Positions 34,801 to 42,977 of a stretch of 56,707 bases of DNA are shown here, one piece after another. Under the pieces are notes generated by a model that worked only from the letters and a program-made list of their open reading frames with translations, searched no databases and had not been told where the DNA came from. A program made the translations under genes and the position numbers. The DNA lies in assembly GCA_964537505.1 (NCBI GenBank), contig CAZICK010000012.1:1-56707 (forward strand), given 5' to 3'. Each line of letters begins with the position of its first letter. The stretch's first letter is position 1. This DNA comes from DAINBT01 sp036732785 (GTDB lineage Bacteria; Planctomycetota; Phycisphaerae; Sedimentisphaerales; SM23-30).

Positions 34801-36312
34801 ATGAATCCTGGAATTCTGCTATGGATTATTCTCCTGTTGCCTGTTGTTGGAAGTGGCATCTGTCAGATATTGCGCTCTCCCAAAAATGTTATGAACTTTG
34901 TTTGTTTCGTGATGGCATTGATTGGAATTCTGGAGGTTGTTACTGCCGGAGTGGTTTTCTCGAGGAACACAATTTTTTCATGTGGCGAATGGTTTTATAT
35001 GGATGCCCTGTCAGCATACCATCTGATTGTTATGGCTCTTGTTTTTTGCATGAGCTCGCTTTACGGCATGCGTTACTTTGACAAGGAAATTCACGAAGGA
35101 ATATTTACACTAAAATTAGCCAAGAGATATGGAACACTATGGTTTGCTTCTCTTGCCGCAATGACGCTGATCCTGGTATCAAACAATCTCGGCATGATGT
35201 GGGTTGGAATGGAAACCACAACGCTTGTAACAGCCTTCCTTATCTGTACTCGTGCAAGCAAAGCCTCGATTGAAGGGATGTGGAAATACCTTATAGTATG
35301 TTCGGTGGGAATTGCATTCGCTTTTATGGGAACGCTTTTCATTGCCGCTGCGACTTACAAATTCCAGGGAAGCATTTCCGGCAATGGAGTTTTCTGGACA
35401 CAACTTCAAATGCATGCCGGTCTGTTAGACCCTAAATTGGCACAGATCGGATTTTTGTTTATTTTTGTTGGTTACGGCACAAAGGCAGGCCTTTCTCCAA
35501 TGCACACGTGGTTGCCGGACGCACATAGTCAGGCCCCATCACCTGTTTCGGCGGTATTCTCAGGCTTTATGCTCAATGCAGCACTTTATTGTATTATGCG
35601 ATACACCTCACTGATTAAATTAGTGCCCGGCAATGAAAATCTTAGCCGAGATCTGTTTCTCATTTTTGGTACTTTTTCAATTGTAGTTGCGGCAGCTTTT
35701 ATACTTTTACAGCATGACCTCAAGCGACTGCTTGCATATCACAGTGTAGAACATCTTGGCATTATCGCAATTGGTATGGGAATGGGGTCTTTGGGAATTT
35801 TCGCAGCTTTATTCCATACACTAAACCACTCTATATGCAAATCGTTAGGTTTTTTTTGTGCTGGCCGACTTGGACAAATATATGGAAGCTATGATATGCG
35901 AGGGATGACGGGAGCTTTACGGCTGTCTCCTCTATGGGGCGGTGGACTTTTAGGCAGTCTTTTGGCTCTTATTGGAATAGCCCCATTCGCATTGTTTATG
36001 AGTGAGCTTTTAATTGTCAAAGCAGCTATAGCAACAAATGTAATCTGGGTGTTGGTAGTCTTTCTTTTAGGAAGTTGTATTATATTTGCGGCAGCATTGA
36101 AACACGTAATCAGTGTAGTGTATGGCACGCCGCCGGTATTAGATTTTAAACCTCGCCGCTCATCAATTGTGGATACAGGCATTGTGGTATTTTCGCTTGG
36201 TGTGCTGTTGGTACTTGGCCTTTGGATGCCAAAGAGCTTACATGAAATACTTTGCCGAGCAGCAAACATTATAGAAGGAATAGATGTGGCGACTATTGTA
36301 TGTGTAAAATGA
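34801..36312 (+). CDS. HyfF/NuoL-M-N-like antiporter subunit
   Basis: A 503-residue membrane protein with about 14 helices and the second antiporter-like subunit of the operon. It has the Glu in MMWVGMETTTL, the Lys in GYGTKAGLSPMHTWLPDAHS and HDLKRLLAYHSVEHLGIIA. These residues carry protons in complex I subunits M/N/L. With the HyfB-like protein, it gives the complex two pumping modules. Its stop overlaps a possible start of the next gene (ATGA at 36309-36312). Confidence 0.92.
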   Translation: MNPGILLWIILLLPVVGSGICQILRSPKNVMNFVCFVMALIGILEVVTAGVVFSRNTIFSCGEWFYMDALSAYHLIVMALVFCMSSLYGMRYFDKEIHEGIFTLKLAKRYGTLWFASLAAMTLILVSNNLGMMWVGMETTTLVTAFLICTRASKASIEGMWKYLIVCSVGIAFAFMGTLFIAAATYKFQGSISGNGVFWTQLQMHAGLLDPKLAQIGFLFIFVGYGTKAGLSPMHTWLPDAHSQAPSPVSAVFSGFMLNAALYCIMRYTSLIKLVPGNENLSRDLFLIFGTFSIVVAAAFILLQHDLKRLLAYHSVEHLGIIAIGMGMGSLGIFAALFHTLNHSICKSLGFFCAGRLGQIYGSYDMRGMTGALRLSPLWGGGLLGSLLALIGIAPFALFMSELLIVKAAIATNVIWVLVVFLLGSCIIFAAALKHVISVVYGTPPVLDFKPRRSSIVDTGIVVFSLGVLLVLGLWMPKSLHEILCRAANIIEGIDVATIVCVK

Positions 36313-36332
36313 CAAAGCAATGGAGTTTGTTG

Positions 36333-37862
36333 ATGCAGAACATATTGTCAGTTTCAGTATATAACGGGCAAGCGATAGATTTGCAGGGAATTCCGCAACT
36401 TTCGATAGCCCAGTTCACGACAACCATCATCGGTGCTGTCGAATCAGGGTGTCGTATTGCATCCTTGTTTGCAGTGTTTTCGAAAACTGATAAAGGACGC
36501 CTTTATGTTGTTCTTGCCCGTGAGGACACCGGGAAGTTATATATATTATCTGCTGATGTGACCGATAGTTACCCATCAATTACTACTGATTGCCCGCAGG
36601 CACATTTGTTTGAGCGTGAAATTGCCGAGCAGTGGGCCATTAGGCCAGTTGGACATCCATGGCTTAAGCCTGTGCGTTTTCATCAGCCTTATCGTGATGC
36701 CCCTGATATATGGGGAAGAGAGAAAAACAAAAAAATACTTCCATCTGTTATGGAATTTTTTCAGAGTGACGGCGACGAAATTCATGAAGTTGCCGTAGGC
36801 CCTGTCCATGCCGGAATAATCGAGCCCGGTCATTTTCGATTTCAATGTTATGGCGAAAACGTGGTCAATCTGGAAATTTCGCTCGGTTTTCAGCATCGCG
36901 GCATTGAGCGTAGTTTGATTGGCGGTCCCAATAAGAGAACGTTACATTATATGGAGACCTTAGCAGGTGATACAACTGTCGGACACAGCACCGCCTATTG
37001 CCACATCCTTGAATCTCTTGCCGAATGCAGCATTTCGCCCGGAGCACAAACTATACGTGCGATAGCGTTGGAATTGGAAAGGCTGGCTAATCATACGGGA
37101 GACCTTGGAGCACTTGCCGGAGATGTGGGTTTTCTTCCTACAGATTCTTTTTGTGGCCGTATTCGTGGGGATTTTCTGAATATGACCGCATTAATCTGTG
37201 GTAACAGATTCGGACGGGGTTTAATAAGACCGGGAGGGGTTGCATTTGACCTGAAGAACAAGAGGGTATGGCAACTACTGGAAAAGCTTGTCCGAGCAGC
37301 AGCAAAGGATGTGACAGTGGCAGTCAACTTGCTTTGGAATAACCCTTCGGTGATGGCGAGATTTGAAAAGACAGGAACAGTTTCCTCTGAATTGTGCCGC
37401 AAATTAGGTTTTGTGGGAGTAGCAGCAAGAGCGTGTGGAATTGAATGTGATACAAGGTTCAATTTCCCTTTTGGAACGTTTCAGTTTGCACATATTCCAG
37501 TTTCGACCTGGCATACGGGAGATGTCTTCGCAAGGGCTTATGTCAGATGGCTTGAAATACAAAGGTCAATAACGTTCATCCAGAATCAGATAGAGATGCT
37601 CCATGAAAGCAAAATAGAAAAGCCGGAAATTGGTGCTCTTGCCCCTGAAAAGCTGGCGGTTTGCCTGGTTGAAGGATGGCGTGGTGAGATTTGTCATGTA
37701 GGTATAACTGATGTTGAGGGGCACATAAGCCATTATAAAATTGTCGATCCTTCGTTTCACAATTGGACTGGTTTGGCCATGGCTTTGAGAGAACAGCAGA
37801 TTTCTGATTTCCCGCTTTGCAACAAAAGTTTCAATTTATCTTATTGTGGTTTTGATCTGTAA
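36333..37862 (+). CDS. HyfG-like large subunit (NuoC-NuoD fusion) lacking all NiFe-binding cysteines
   Basis: A 509-residue fusion: residues 1-about 125 NuoC-like, the remainder NuoD/hydrogenase large-subunit-like. Typical motifs are present: VGPVHAGIIEPGHFRF, VNLEISLGFQHRGIERSL and ALELERLANHTGDLGALAGD. In group 4 hydrogenases the following segment carries the first CxxC (R-V-C-G-I-C); here it reads LAGDTTVGHSTAYC near residues 210-223, with no CxxC. The C-terminal motif DPCxxC is also absent; the protein ends NKSFNLSYCGFDL. No CxxC exists anywhere in the protein. It therefore cannot bind the NiFe site and is an Ehr-type subunit. ATG 36333 has GGAG upstream; 36309 is an alternative start. 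Confidence 0.9.
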   Translation: MQNILSVSVYNGQAIDLQGIPQLSIAQFTTTIIGAVESGCRIASLFAVFSKTDKGRLYVVLAREDTGKLYILSADVTDSYPSITTDCPQAHLFEREIAEQWAIRPVGHPWLKPVRFHQPYRDAPDIWGREKNKKILPSVMEFFQSDGDEIHEVAVGPVHAGIIEPGHFRFQCYGENVVNLEISLGFQHRGIERSLIGGPNKRTLHYMETLAGDTTVGHSTAYCHILESLAECSISPGAQTIRAIALELERLANHTGDLGALAGDVGFLPTDSFCGRIRGDFLNMTALICGNRFGRGLIRPGGVAFDLKNKRVWQLLEKLVRAAAKDVTVAVNLLWNNPSVMARFEKTGTVSSELCRKLGFVGVAARACGIECDTRFNFPFGTFQFAHIPVSTWHTGDVFARAYVRWLEIQRSITFIQNQIEMLHESKIEKPEIGALAPEKLAVCLVEGWRGEICHVGITDVEGHISHYKIVDPSFHNWTGLAMALREQQISDFPLCNKSFNLSYCGFDL

Positions 37863-37871
37863 GGTGACCAA

Positions 37872-38630
37872 ATGATAAGAGCATTAATATCGCGATTACA
37901 ACAGGGACATAGAACGCTCTTGTTTCCGAAAACCGAACCTGAGCTTCCGGAAAGATTCTGTGGCAGGCCGACTGTAAATCCTGCCAAATGCCCCACTGAT
38001 TGTAAGCTTTGCATTGACGTATGTCCCACAGATGCTCTTAAAAAGGAAAATGGTATTTTGACAATCGATTTGGGACGATGCCTGTTCTGTGCACGATGTG
38101 CCCAGGATTGTCCAACCGAAGCAATAAAATTTAGCCGTGAATATCGCCTTGCTGGAAGGTTAAAAAATGATCTAATTCTTTCCGGCCCTGAAATGAAATT
38201 GGTTGATGCTTTGGACAAAAAAACAAAAGCTCTTTTTGGGCGGTCCTTAAAGTTGAGGCAGGTCTCCGCCGGTGGCTGTAATGCCTGCGAAGCTGATACA
38301 AATGTTTTAAGCACTGTTGTTTTTGATCTTGGCAGGTTCGGCATTCAATTCGTAGCTTCACCGAGGCATGCCGATGGCTTGCTTATTACAGGCCCTGTTA
38401 CCGAGAATATGCAACTTGCTCTGAAGAAAACTTATGATGCTGTCCCTGATCCTAAAATAGTCATTGCCGTTGGCGCCTGTGCCATCTCCGGTGGTATATA
38501 TGTAGATCACCCTCAGGTTAATAATGGTGCTGACACAATAATACCTATTGATCTTTATATTCCAGGCTGTCCCCCGCATCCATTAACAATTCTTGATGGA
38601 CTGCTGAGACTGCTTGGAAAAATAAATTAG
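37872..38630 (+). CDS. Ferredoxin - NuoB/HyfI fusion (HyfH+HyfI-like)
   Basis: A 252-residue iron-sulfur protein. The N-terminal half has two 4Fe-4S ferredoxin motifs: Cys 40, 44, 47, 51 (CPTDCKLCIDVC) and Cys 70, 73, 76, 80 (CLFCARCAQDC). The C-terminal half is a NuoB/HyfI domain with its four cluster ligands: Cys136 and Cys139 in GGCNACE, Cys203 in GACAISGG and Cys233 in PGCPPHP. In most relatives HyfH and HyfI are separate genes. All clusters look intact, so electrons can reach the interface with the HyfG-like subunit. Last gene of the operon; it ends 54 bases before an IS30 remnant. Confidence 0.92.
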   Translation: MIRALISRLQQGHRTLLFPKTEPELPERFCGRPTVNPAKCPTDCKLCIDVCPTDALKKENGILTIDLGRCLFCARCAQDCPTEAIKFSREYRLAGRLKNDLILSGPEMKLVDALDKKTKALFGRSLKLRQVSAGGCNACEADTNVLSTVVFDLGRFGIQFVASPRHADGLLITGPVTENMQLALKKTYDAVPDPKIVIAVGACAISGGIYVDHPQVNNGADTIIPIDLYIPGCPPHPLTILDGLLRLLGKIN

Positions 38631-38684
38631 GCGTCTTAGGATAACGTACAATATTTTTCGCACAATTTTATAGGATCCCGAAAT

Positions 38685-38930
38685 TCAATCTGAAACGCAA
38701 CACTTGGGTTTGCTCCAGAAGACCTCTGTCGGGGTCCGATAGTTTAAACATTTACGTGGTCGATTATTCAACAATTCAACGGCCTTGTCAAGTGCAGACT
38801 GCTCGATCGATCTGGAATCCTTTGGGGAAGAACTGACGCAACAGGCCGTTGGTGTTCTCATTGGTGCCGCGTTTCCAGCTATGGTACGGTCTGGCAAAAT
38901 AACTCCGCATATCCAAGTCGCAAGGGGAAA
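38685..38930 (-). pseudogene. IS30-family transposase remnant (C-terminus, frameshifted)
   Basis: The minus strand encodes the IS30 C-terminal pattern in two frames: SYFARPYHSWKRGTNENTNG and LLRQFFPKG in one, then ALDKAVELLNNRPRKCLNYR and TPTEVFW in the next. A frameshift lies between them, and a premature stop follows the first piece. Nothing of the N-terminal HTH or the first catalytic Asp remains. This is a dead insertion sequence end. Confidence 0.85.
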
Positions 38931-38936
38931 TTCATA

Positions 38937-39232
38937 GTGGGCCGCCAAACGAGCCGGAAGAAGTTTCGTCAGAAATGCAAAGAGATGAACGACTGGCTTA
39001 GGAAGATACGGAATCACAAGAAGGCAAAGGAATGGTGGCCGACATTGGCAGCCAAGCTCCGTGGACACTATCAATATTATGGTGTTAGCGGCAATATGCG
39101 GTCGCTTAATCGGTTTTAAAGACCGTGCGACTGACGCGAAAATGGCTGAACCGTCGCAGTCAGCGTAAACGGTTCTATTGGAAAGGTTTATTTATGAAAT
39201 TGCCGCGAAGGATGGGGAAGATGGTGGTCTAA
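38937..39232 (+). pseudogene. Group II intron reverse transcriptase remnant (C-terminal maturase part)
   Basis: The plus strand reads GRQTSRKKFRQKCKEMNDWL, WWPTLAAKLRGHYQYYGVSG and NMRSLNRF, then a stop. The frame that continues gives TVRLTRKWLNRRSQRKRFYW before a stop at 39232. This is the GIIM/maturase C-terminal part of group II intron RTs with a frameshift after NRF. It abuts the IS30 remnant (junction about 38930-38937), with no catalytic YADD part and no recognisable domain V nearby. Confidence 0.85.
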
Positions 39233-39286
39233 GAGTCCACCCTACCGGAGAAAATGGCGGGGGTGGCACTTTAGCCGGTTCTGTGA

Positions 39287-39314
39287 TTGACGGGCGGGGG
39301 TGGCAATATATAAT
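39287..39314 (+). promoter_or_regulatory. Promoter of the TMTC-like gene (module copy 1)
   Basis: TTGACG (39287-39292), 16-nt spacer, TATAAT (39309-39314). The surrounding sequence, including CGGTTCTGTG upstream and TAATGCTGTTGTT downstream, is echoed at 41501-41545. Confidence 0.75.
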
Positions 39315-39350
39315 GCTGTTGTTCAATTTGAAGGCAGTAGGAGGAAGGCA

Positions 39351-41438
39351 ATGGGCGCTAGTGGTACGGCTATGAATAGAAGTTCTTTAAAGTCTGAGGT
39401 TCAAGTGTCGCATGGGTTATCTTTATCGGCTGGAGATTCGCAGAAGATATCTCATCTTCTTGTGATTTATCTGTCGCTGGCCCTGGTTGTATTTATCGCT
39501 TTTGAGCAGGTTCGGCGAAATGAGTTTGTTAACTACGATGACCAGGTCTATGTGACCCAAAATAAACATGTTCTGAGCGGGCTGTCTGGGGAAAATATCA
39601 GGTGGGCTTTTACTTCGGGCTATGCCAGCAACTGGCATCCTTTAACGTGGCTGAGTCATATAGTGGATTGTGAGTTGTTCGGTCCGAATCCTTACCGTCA
39701 TCATTTGACCAACCTGTTTTTTCATATAGCGAGCACTTTAGTGCTGTTTACGGTTTTACGCAAGATGAGCGGTAAGGTGTTTTTCAGCGGTTTTGTGGCG
39801 GCGGCTTTCGGGCTGCATCCGATGCATGTCGAGTCCGTGGCATGGATCGCTGAGCGCAAGGATGTACTGAGCGGTTTTTTCTGGATGCTGACAATGTGGG
39901 CGTATGTTTATTATGTGGAGCAACCTAAGTTCGCGAAATATGCGCTGATGTTTTTTTTGTTCGTTTTGGGGCTTATGGCCAAGCCGATGGTCGTGACTTT
40001 ACCATTCGTACTGCTGCTTTTGGACTACTGGCCTTTGCGTCGTTTTGGCAGGGAGAAGGTGTTTTATCTGGTCATAGAGAAAATACCTTTGTTTTTGCTT
40101 TCGGTAATCTCAAGTTGGATTACTTTTGTGGTGCAGAGCGAAAGCGGGACGGTCAGGGCAATCGAGGCACTTTCTGTGACGGCGCGTATCGCCAATGCTT
40201 CTATCGCTTATGTGCAATATATCGAGAAAATGATCTGGCCGAGCCGATTGGCAGTTTTCTATCCCCATGCGGGAGAGAAGGTGGCGATTTGGCAGGCTGT
40301 GATCGCAGGGGCGCTCCTGCTAAGTATAACCATTTTTGTGATAAGGTATGCTCGAAAGTACGGGTATCTGCTGACCGGGTGGCTGTGGTATCTTGGGACT
40401 CTTGTGCCTGTTATCGGGCTGGTTCAGGTGGGAGACCAGGCCCTGGCAGATCGCTATAGCTATATACCTTTTACGGGGCTGTTTATTATCATAGGGTCGG
40501 GACTTAACGATATTTTGTCAAAGTGGCGGTATCGAAGGATTATTCTTGGCGCGTTAGTAACGATAGCTTTGTCGGCTTCGCTAATATGCACTCGCTTTCA
40601 AGTTCTTTACTGGCGAAACAGCGTAAGGCTTTGTGAACACGCGATTGACGTGACCGAGGATAATTTTTCGGTGTACAGCGGATTGGGCGATGCACTCAAA
40701 TCGCAGGGCAGGCTTGACGAGGCAATCGGCAGCTACTATAAAGCACTGGAGGGCAGGGCCAAAGACGAAAGAATACATAACAACCTTGCCAATGCGCTTA
40801 GAGAGCAGGGCAGGCTCGGGGAGGCGGTCGGTCACTATTATAAGGCACTACAATCCAAGCCGGACTATGCGGTGGCACATAACAATCTGGGCGAAGTGCT
40901 GAAAATACAGGGTGAGGTTGATGAGGCAATTCAACAATTTAATTTGGCAAAGCATTTCGATCCAGACTATGCAGAGGCATACGGCAATTTGGGCGACTGC
41001 TTTTTTAAGACGGGCAAGATAGACGACGCGATCGAGTGTTATTCGAAGGCTGTCGAACTGGAACCCGATAATCCATCGTCACATTGTAACCTCGGTAATG
41101 TCCTTGCGATCAGCGGCAGATTGACCGATGCGGTCGAGCGTTACAAAATGTCTTTGGAGATACGGCCTAATGATGCCAAAACGCTGAGTAACCTCGGCAA
41201 TGCCCTTTTGGGATTAGAGAGGCTTGAAGAGGCCGAGGCAAAGTATATTGAGTCGCTGAAAATCGGCGTAGACAATGCTGTGACACATCTTAATCTGGGT
41301 ATATGCCTGCAGAAACAAGGACGATTCGATGAAGCGGAAAGAGAATACAACATCGTCCTTTCAATCGATCCGCAATACGAAGCCGCACGCAGGGCACTTG
41401 ATGGGCTGGGGAAATACCGGCAAGGATCGGGGAAATAA
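39351..41438 (+). CDS. TMTC-like membrane TPR protein (glycosyltransferase-related)
   Basis: A 695-residue protein. The N-terminal half has about 10 membrane helices and the family pattern FVNYDDQVYVTQN, WHPLTWLSHIVDCELFGPNP and FGLHPMHVESVAWIAERKDV followed by LSGFFWML. That pattern is typical of bacterial relatives of eukaryotic TMTC O-mannosyltransferases, with the acidic DD loop after helix 1. The C-terminal part (about 440-690) holds seven to eight TPR repeats (SGLGDALKSQGRLDEAI, NNLGEVLKIQGEVDEAI). The ATG at 39351 is preceded by AGGAGGAAGG; an upstream in-frame ATG at 39300 lies within the promoter. It may glycosylate exported proteins, which would suit the surface proteins in this window, but the donor is unknown. 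Confidence 0.8.
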   Translation: MGASGTAMNRSSLKSEVQVSHGLSLSAGDSQKISHLLVIYLSLALVVFIAFEQVRRNEFVNYDDQVYVTQNKHVLSGLSGENIRWAFTSGYASNWHPLTWLSHIVDCELFGPNPYRHHLTNLFFHIASTLVLFTVLRKMSGKVFFSGFVAAAFGLHPMHVESVAWIAERKDVLSGFFWMLTMWAYVYYVEQPKFAKYALMFFLFVLGLMAKPMVVTLPFVLLLLDYWPLRRFGREKVFYLVIEKIPLFLLSVISSWITFVVQSESGTVRAIEALSVTARIANASIAYVQYIEKMIWPSRLAVFYPHAGEKVAIWQAVIAGALLLSITIFVIRYARKYGYLLTGWLWYLGTLVPVIGLVQVGDQALADRYSYIPFTGLFIIIGSGLNDILSKWRYRRIILGALVTIALSASLICTRFQVLYWRNSVRLCEHAIDVTEDNFSVYSGLGDALKSQGRLDEAIGSYYKALEGRAKDERIHNNLANALREQGRLGEAVGHYYKALQSKPDYAVAHNNLGEVLKIQGEVDEAIQQFNLAKHFDPDYAEAYGNLGDCFFKTGKIDDAIECYSKAVELEPDNPSSHCNLGNVLAISGRLTDAVERYKMSLEIRPNDAKTLSNLGNALLGLERLEEAEAKYIESLKIGVDNAVTHLNLGICLQKQGRFDEAEREYNIVLSIDPQYEAARRALDGLGKYRQGSGK

Positions 41439-41510
41439 GGTGGTGTGCGCGGCATAATCGCTTTGTGAATAAGTGGTTATGGCGGCAGTGGTGGTTGGTT
41501 CGGTTCTGTG

Positions 41511-41538
41511 TTGACGGGTTTGGCAAGCAATGTATAAT
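41511..41538 (+). promoter_or_regulatory. Promoter of the DUF1080 gene (module copy 2)
   Basis: TTGACG (41511-41516), 16-nt spacer, TATAAT (41533-41538), in a context nearly the same as the promoter at 39287 (CGGTTCTGTG just before, TATAATGCT.TTGTTT after). Confidence 0.75.
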
Positions 41539-41616
41539 GCTCTTGTTTGAGAACAGTTGAGTAGCTAACTAACTAACCTAACGGAAAGAAAGTAACTAAC
41601 GGAAAGGGATAACATA

Positions 41617-42312
41617 ATGAAAAAGCTGATCGTTGTATGTGTCGTGGCATTGGCTGTGGCGTCGTGCGAACCTTTGCCTCAACAAAGTCTTTTTAATGGC
41701 AAGGACTTGAGTGGATGGCATGTCGATGTTCCTAAAATGGATAACGATCCAAGTGTGAAAAGTCCGTTCATTGTTCGTGATGGGTTGCTCGTGAGCCTGG
41801 GTAGTCCCGGCGGACATCTCATTACCAATGCGGTCTATGAGAACTATCGGCTTGAGGTTGAATATCGTTTTGCCGGGCAGCCTGGAAACTGCGGGGTTCT
41901 TGTCCACTGCTCAACCGGACGTGCCCTGTATGGCATGTTTCCTAAATCCATCGAAGCACAAATGTCCCACAAGGATGCCGGCGACTTTTGGTGCATTGTC
42001 GAAGATATCAGTGTACCCGATATGGAAAGCCGACGCGGGGCTAAGGAGAATTGGGGTACGACGGAAGGAAAACTGCGTCGAATTCCCAATCTGACAGATG
42101 ACTCCGAAAAACCAGCCGGCGAATGGAATACTATGATTATAGAATGCCTTGGTGACTCCATTATGGTATGGGTTAATGGCGATCTTGTTAATCATGGGTT
42201 TGGTTGTACCGCGAAAAAAGGGCAAATTGCTCTGCAGGCGGAAGGATCAGAAGTTGAATTCCGAAAGATACAGTTGAGCCCTATTAGCAAATTCAGCGCC
42301 GCGAGTGGATGA
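41617..42312 (+). CDS. DUF1080 (3-keto-disaccharide hydrolase family) lipoprotein
   Basis: A 231-residue lipoprotein: the signal ends at the lipobox LAVASC (Cys about 17). The mature protein is a concanavalin-like DUF1080 domain: SLFNGKDLSGWHVDV at its start, then FIVRDGLLVSLGSPGG, YRLEVEYRFAGQPGNCGVLV, EWNTMIIECLGDSIMVWVNG and KGQIALQAEGSEVEFRKIQL at its end. Members of this family cleave 3-keto-glycosides. The genes that follow encode two Gfo/Idh/MocA oxidoreductases and a sugar-isomerase-type protein, which is the usual company of such enzymes. It would act on the periplasmic or surface side. Confidence 0.88.
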   Translation: MKKLIVVCVVALAVASCEPLPQQSLFNGKDLSGWHVDVPKMDNDPSVKSPFIVRDGLLVSLGSPGGHLITNAVYENYRLEVEYRFAGQPGNCGVLVHCSTGRALYGMFPKSIEAQMSHKDAGDFWCIVEDISVPDMESRRGAKENWGTTEGKLRRIPNLTDDSEKPAGEWNTMIIECLGDSIMVWVNGDLVNHGFGCTAKKGQIALQAEGSEVEFRKIQLSPISKFSAASG

Positions 42313-42316
42313 ATGG

Positions 42317-42691
42317 ATGAATAGAATAATCGAGAAGTTTCGTGATAATTGTCGCGGGTTCTGGCGGGCTTATCGCTGGTTTATCGTGGCGTTTGTGGTC
42401 GCGGTGTTCTGCGATGTGGCCAGTACCGTGTACTTCATGACGCAAGAATCGGCGCCAGACGAGGTACATCCCGCAATACGGTTGGTGTCCCGGTTGCTTG
42501 GGCCAGTAATCGGGCCGTTGGTTGGCGGTATCGGCAAAGCGGCGGCGGGGATAGTGGTGGCGATCTATTGCAGACAATTCGCAGTCTATATTTTTGTGCT
42601 GGCCGCGATTATTTCTTTTTGGGCCGCGTGGTATAATGTCTGGGGTATAAATATCTATGAGCCAAATATAGTCAGGTGGTTACCGTGGTAG
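42317..42691 (+). CDS. Small membrane protein after the DUF1080 gene
   Basis: A 124-residue protein with three hydrophobic segments (FIVAFVVAVFCDVASTVYFM, a Gly-rich helix VIGPLVGGIGKAAAGIVVAI, and FVLAAIISFWAAWYNVW). A GTG at 42305 in the same frame would overlap the DUF1080 stop by 8 bases and add four residues; ATG 42317 is listed. I do not recognise the family. It is translationally close to the DUF1080 lipoprotein, so it may be co-expressed with it. Confidence 0.6.
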   Translation: MNRIIEKFRDNCRGFWRAYRWFIVAFVVAVFCDVASTVYFMTQESAPDEVHPAIRLVSRLLGPVIGPLVGGIGKAAAGIVVAIYCRQFAVYIFVLAAIISFWAAWYNVWGINIYEPNIVRWLPW

Positions 42692-42977
42692 TTTTAGTCT
42701 CGGCGGTGGCGAGGGTGGTTAAGGCTGGTCTGTTTATTTGATTGTTGCTATGCGTTCGATGATTAATTAAGGAAACGGGGAAATTTGGTTGTTGCGAGTA
42801 TATCTGTTTTTTGTGTTGGCGTCAACCTCATTTTTTTTCTGAGTGGGTGGGGTGGAATTTATTGAGAAAACTCAAAATTCGCTTGCAAAAATCTATTTCT
42901 GGGGTTAAAAGACGTTGGTAGTGTGCTCTTTTTTCGTAAAACATTGATATTTTCAAGGATAGCGAAAGGTGACAAGC

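Noticed and set aside
31253..38630. Annotation as a functional hydrogenase-4 or formate hydrogenlyase
   Set aside because: The large subunit lacks all four NiFe cysteines, and no formate dehydrogenase or maturation genes are present.
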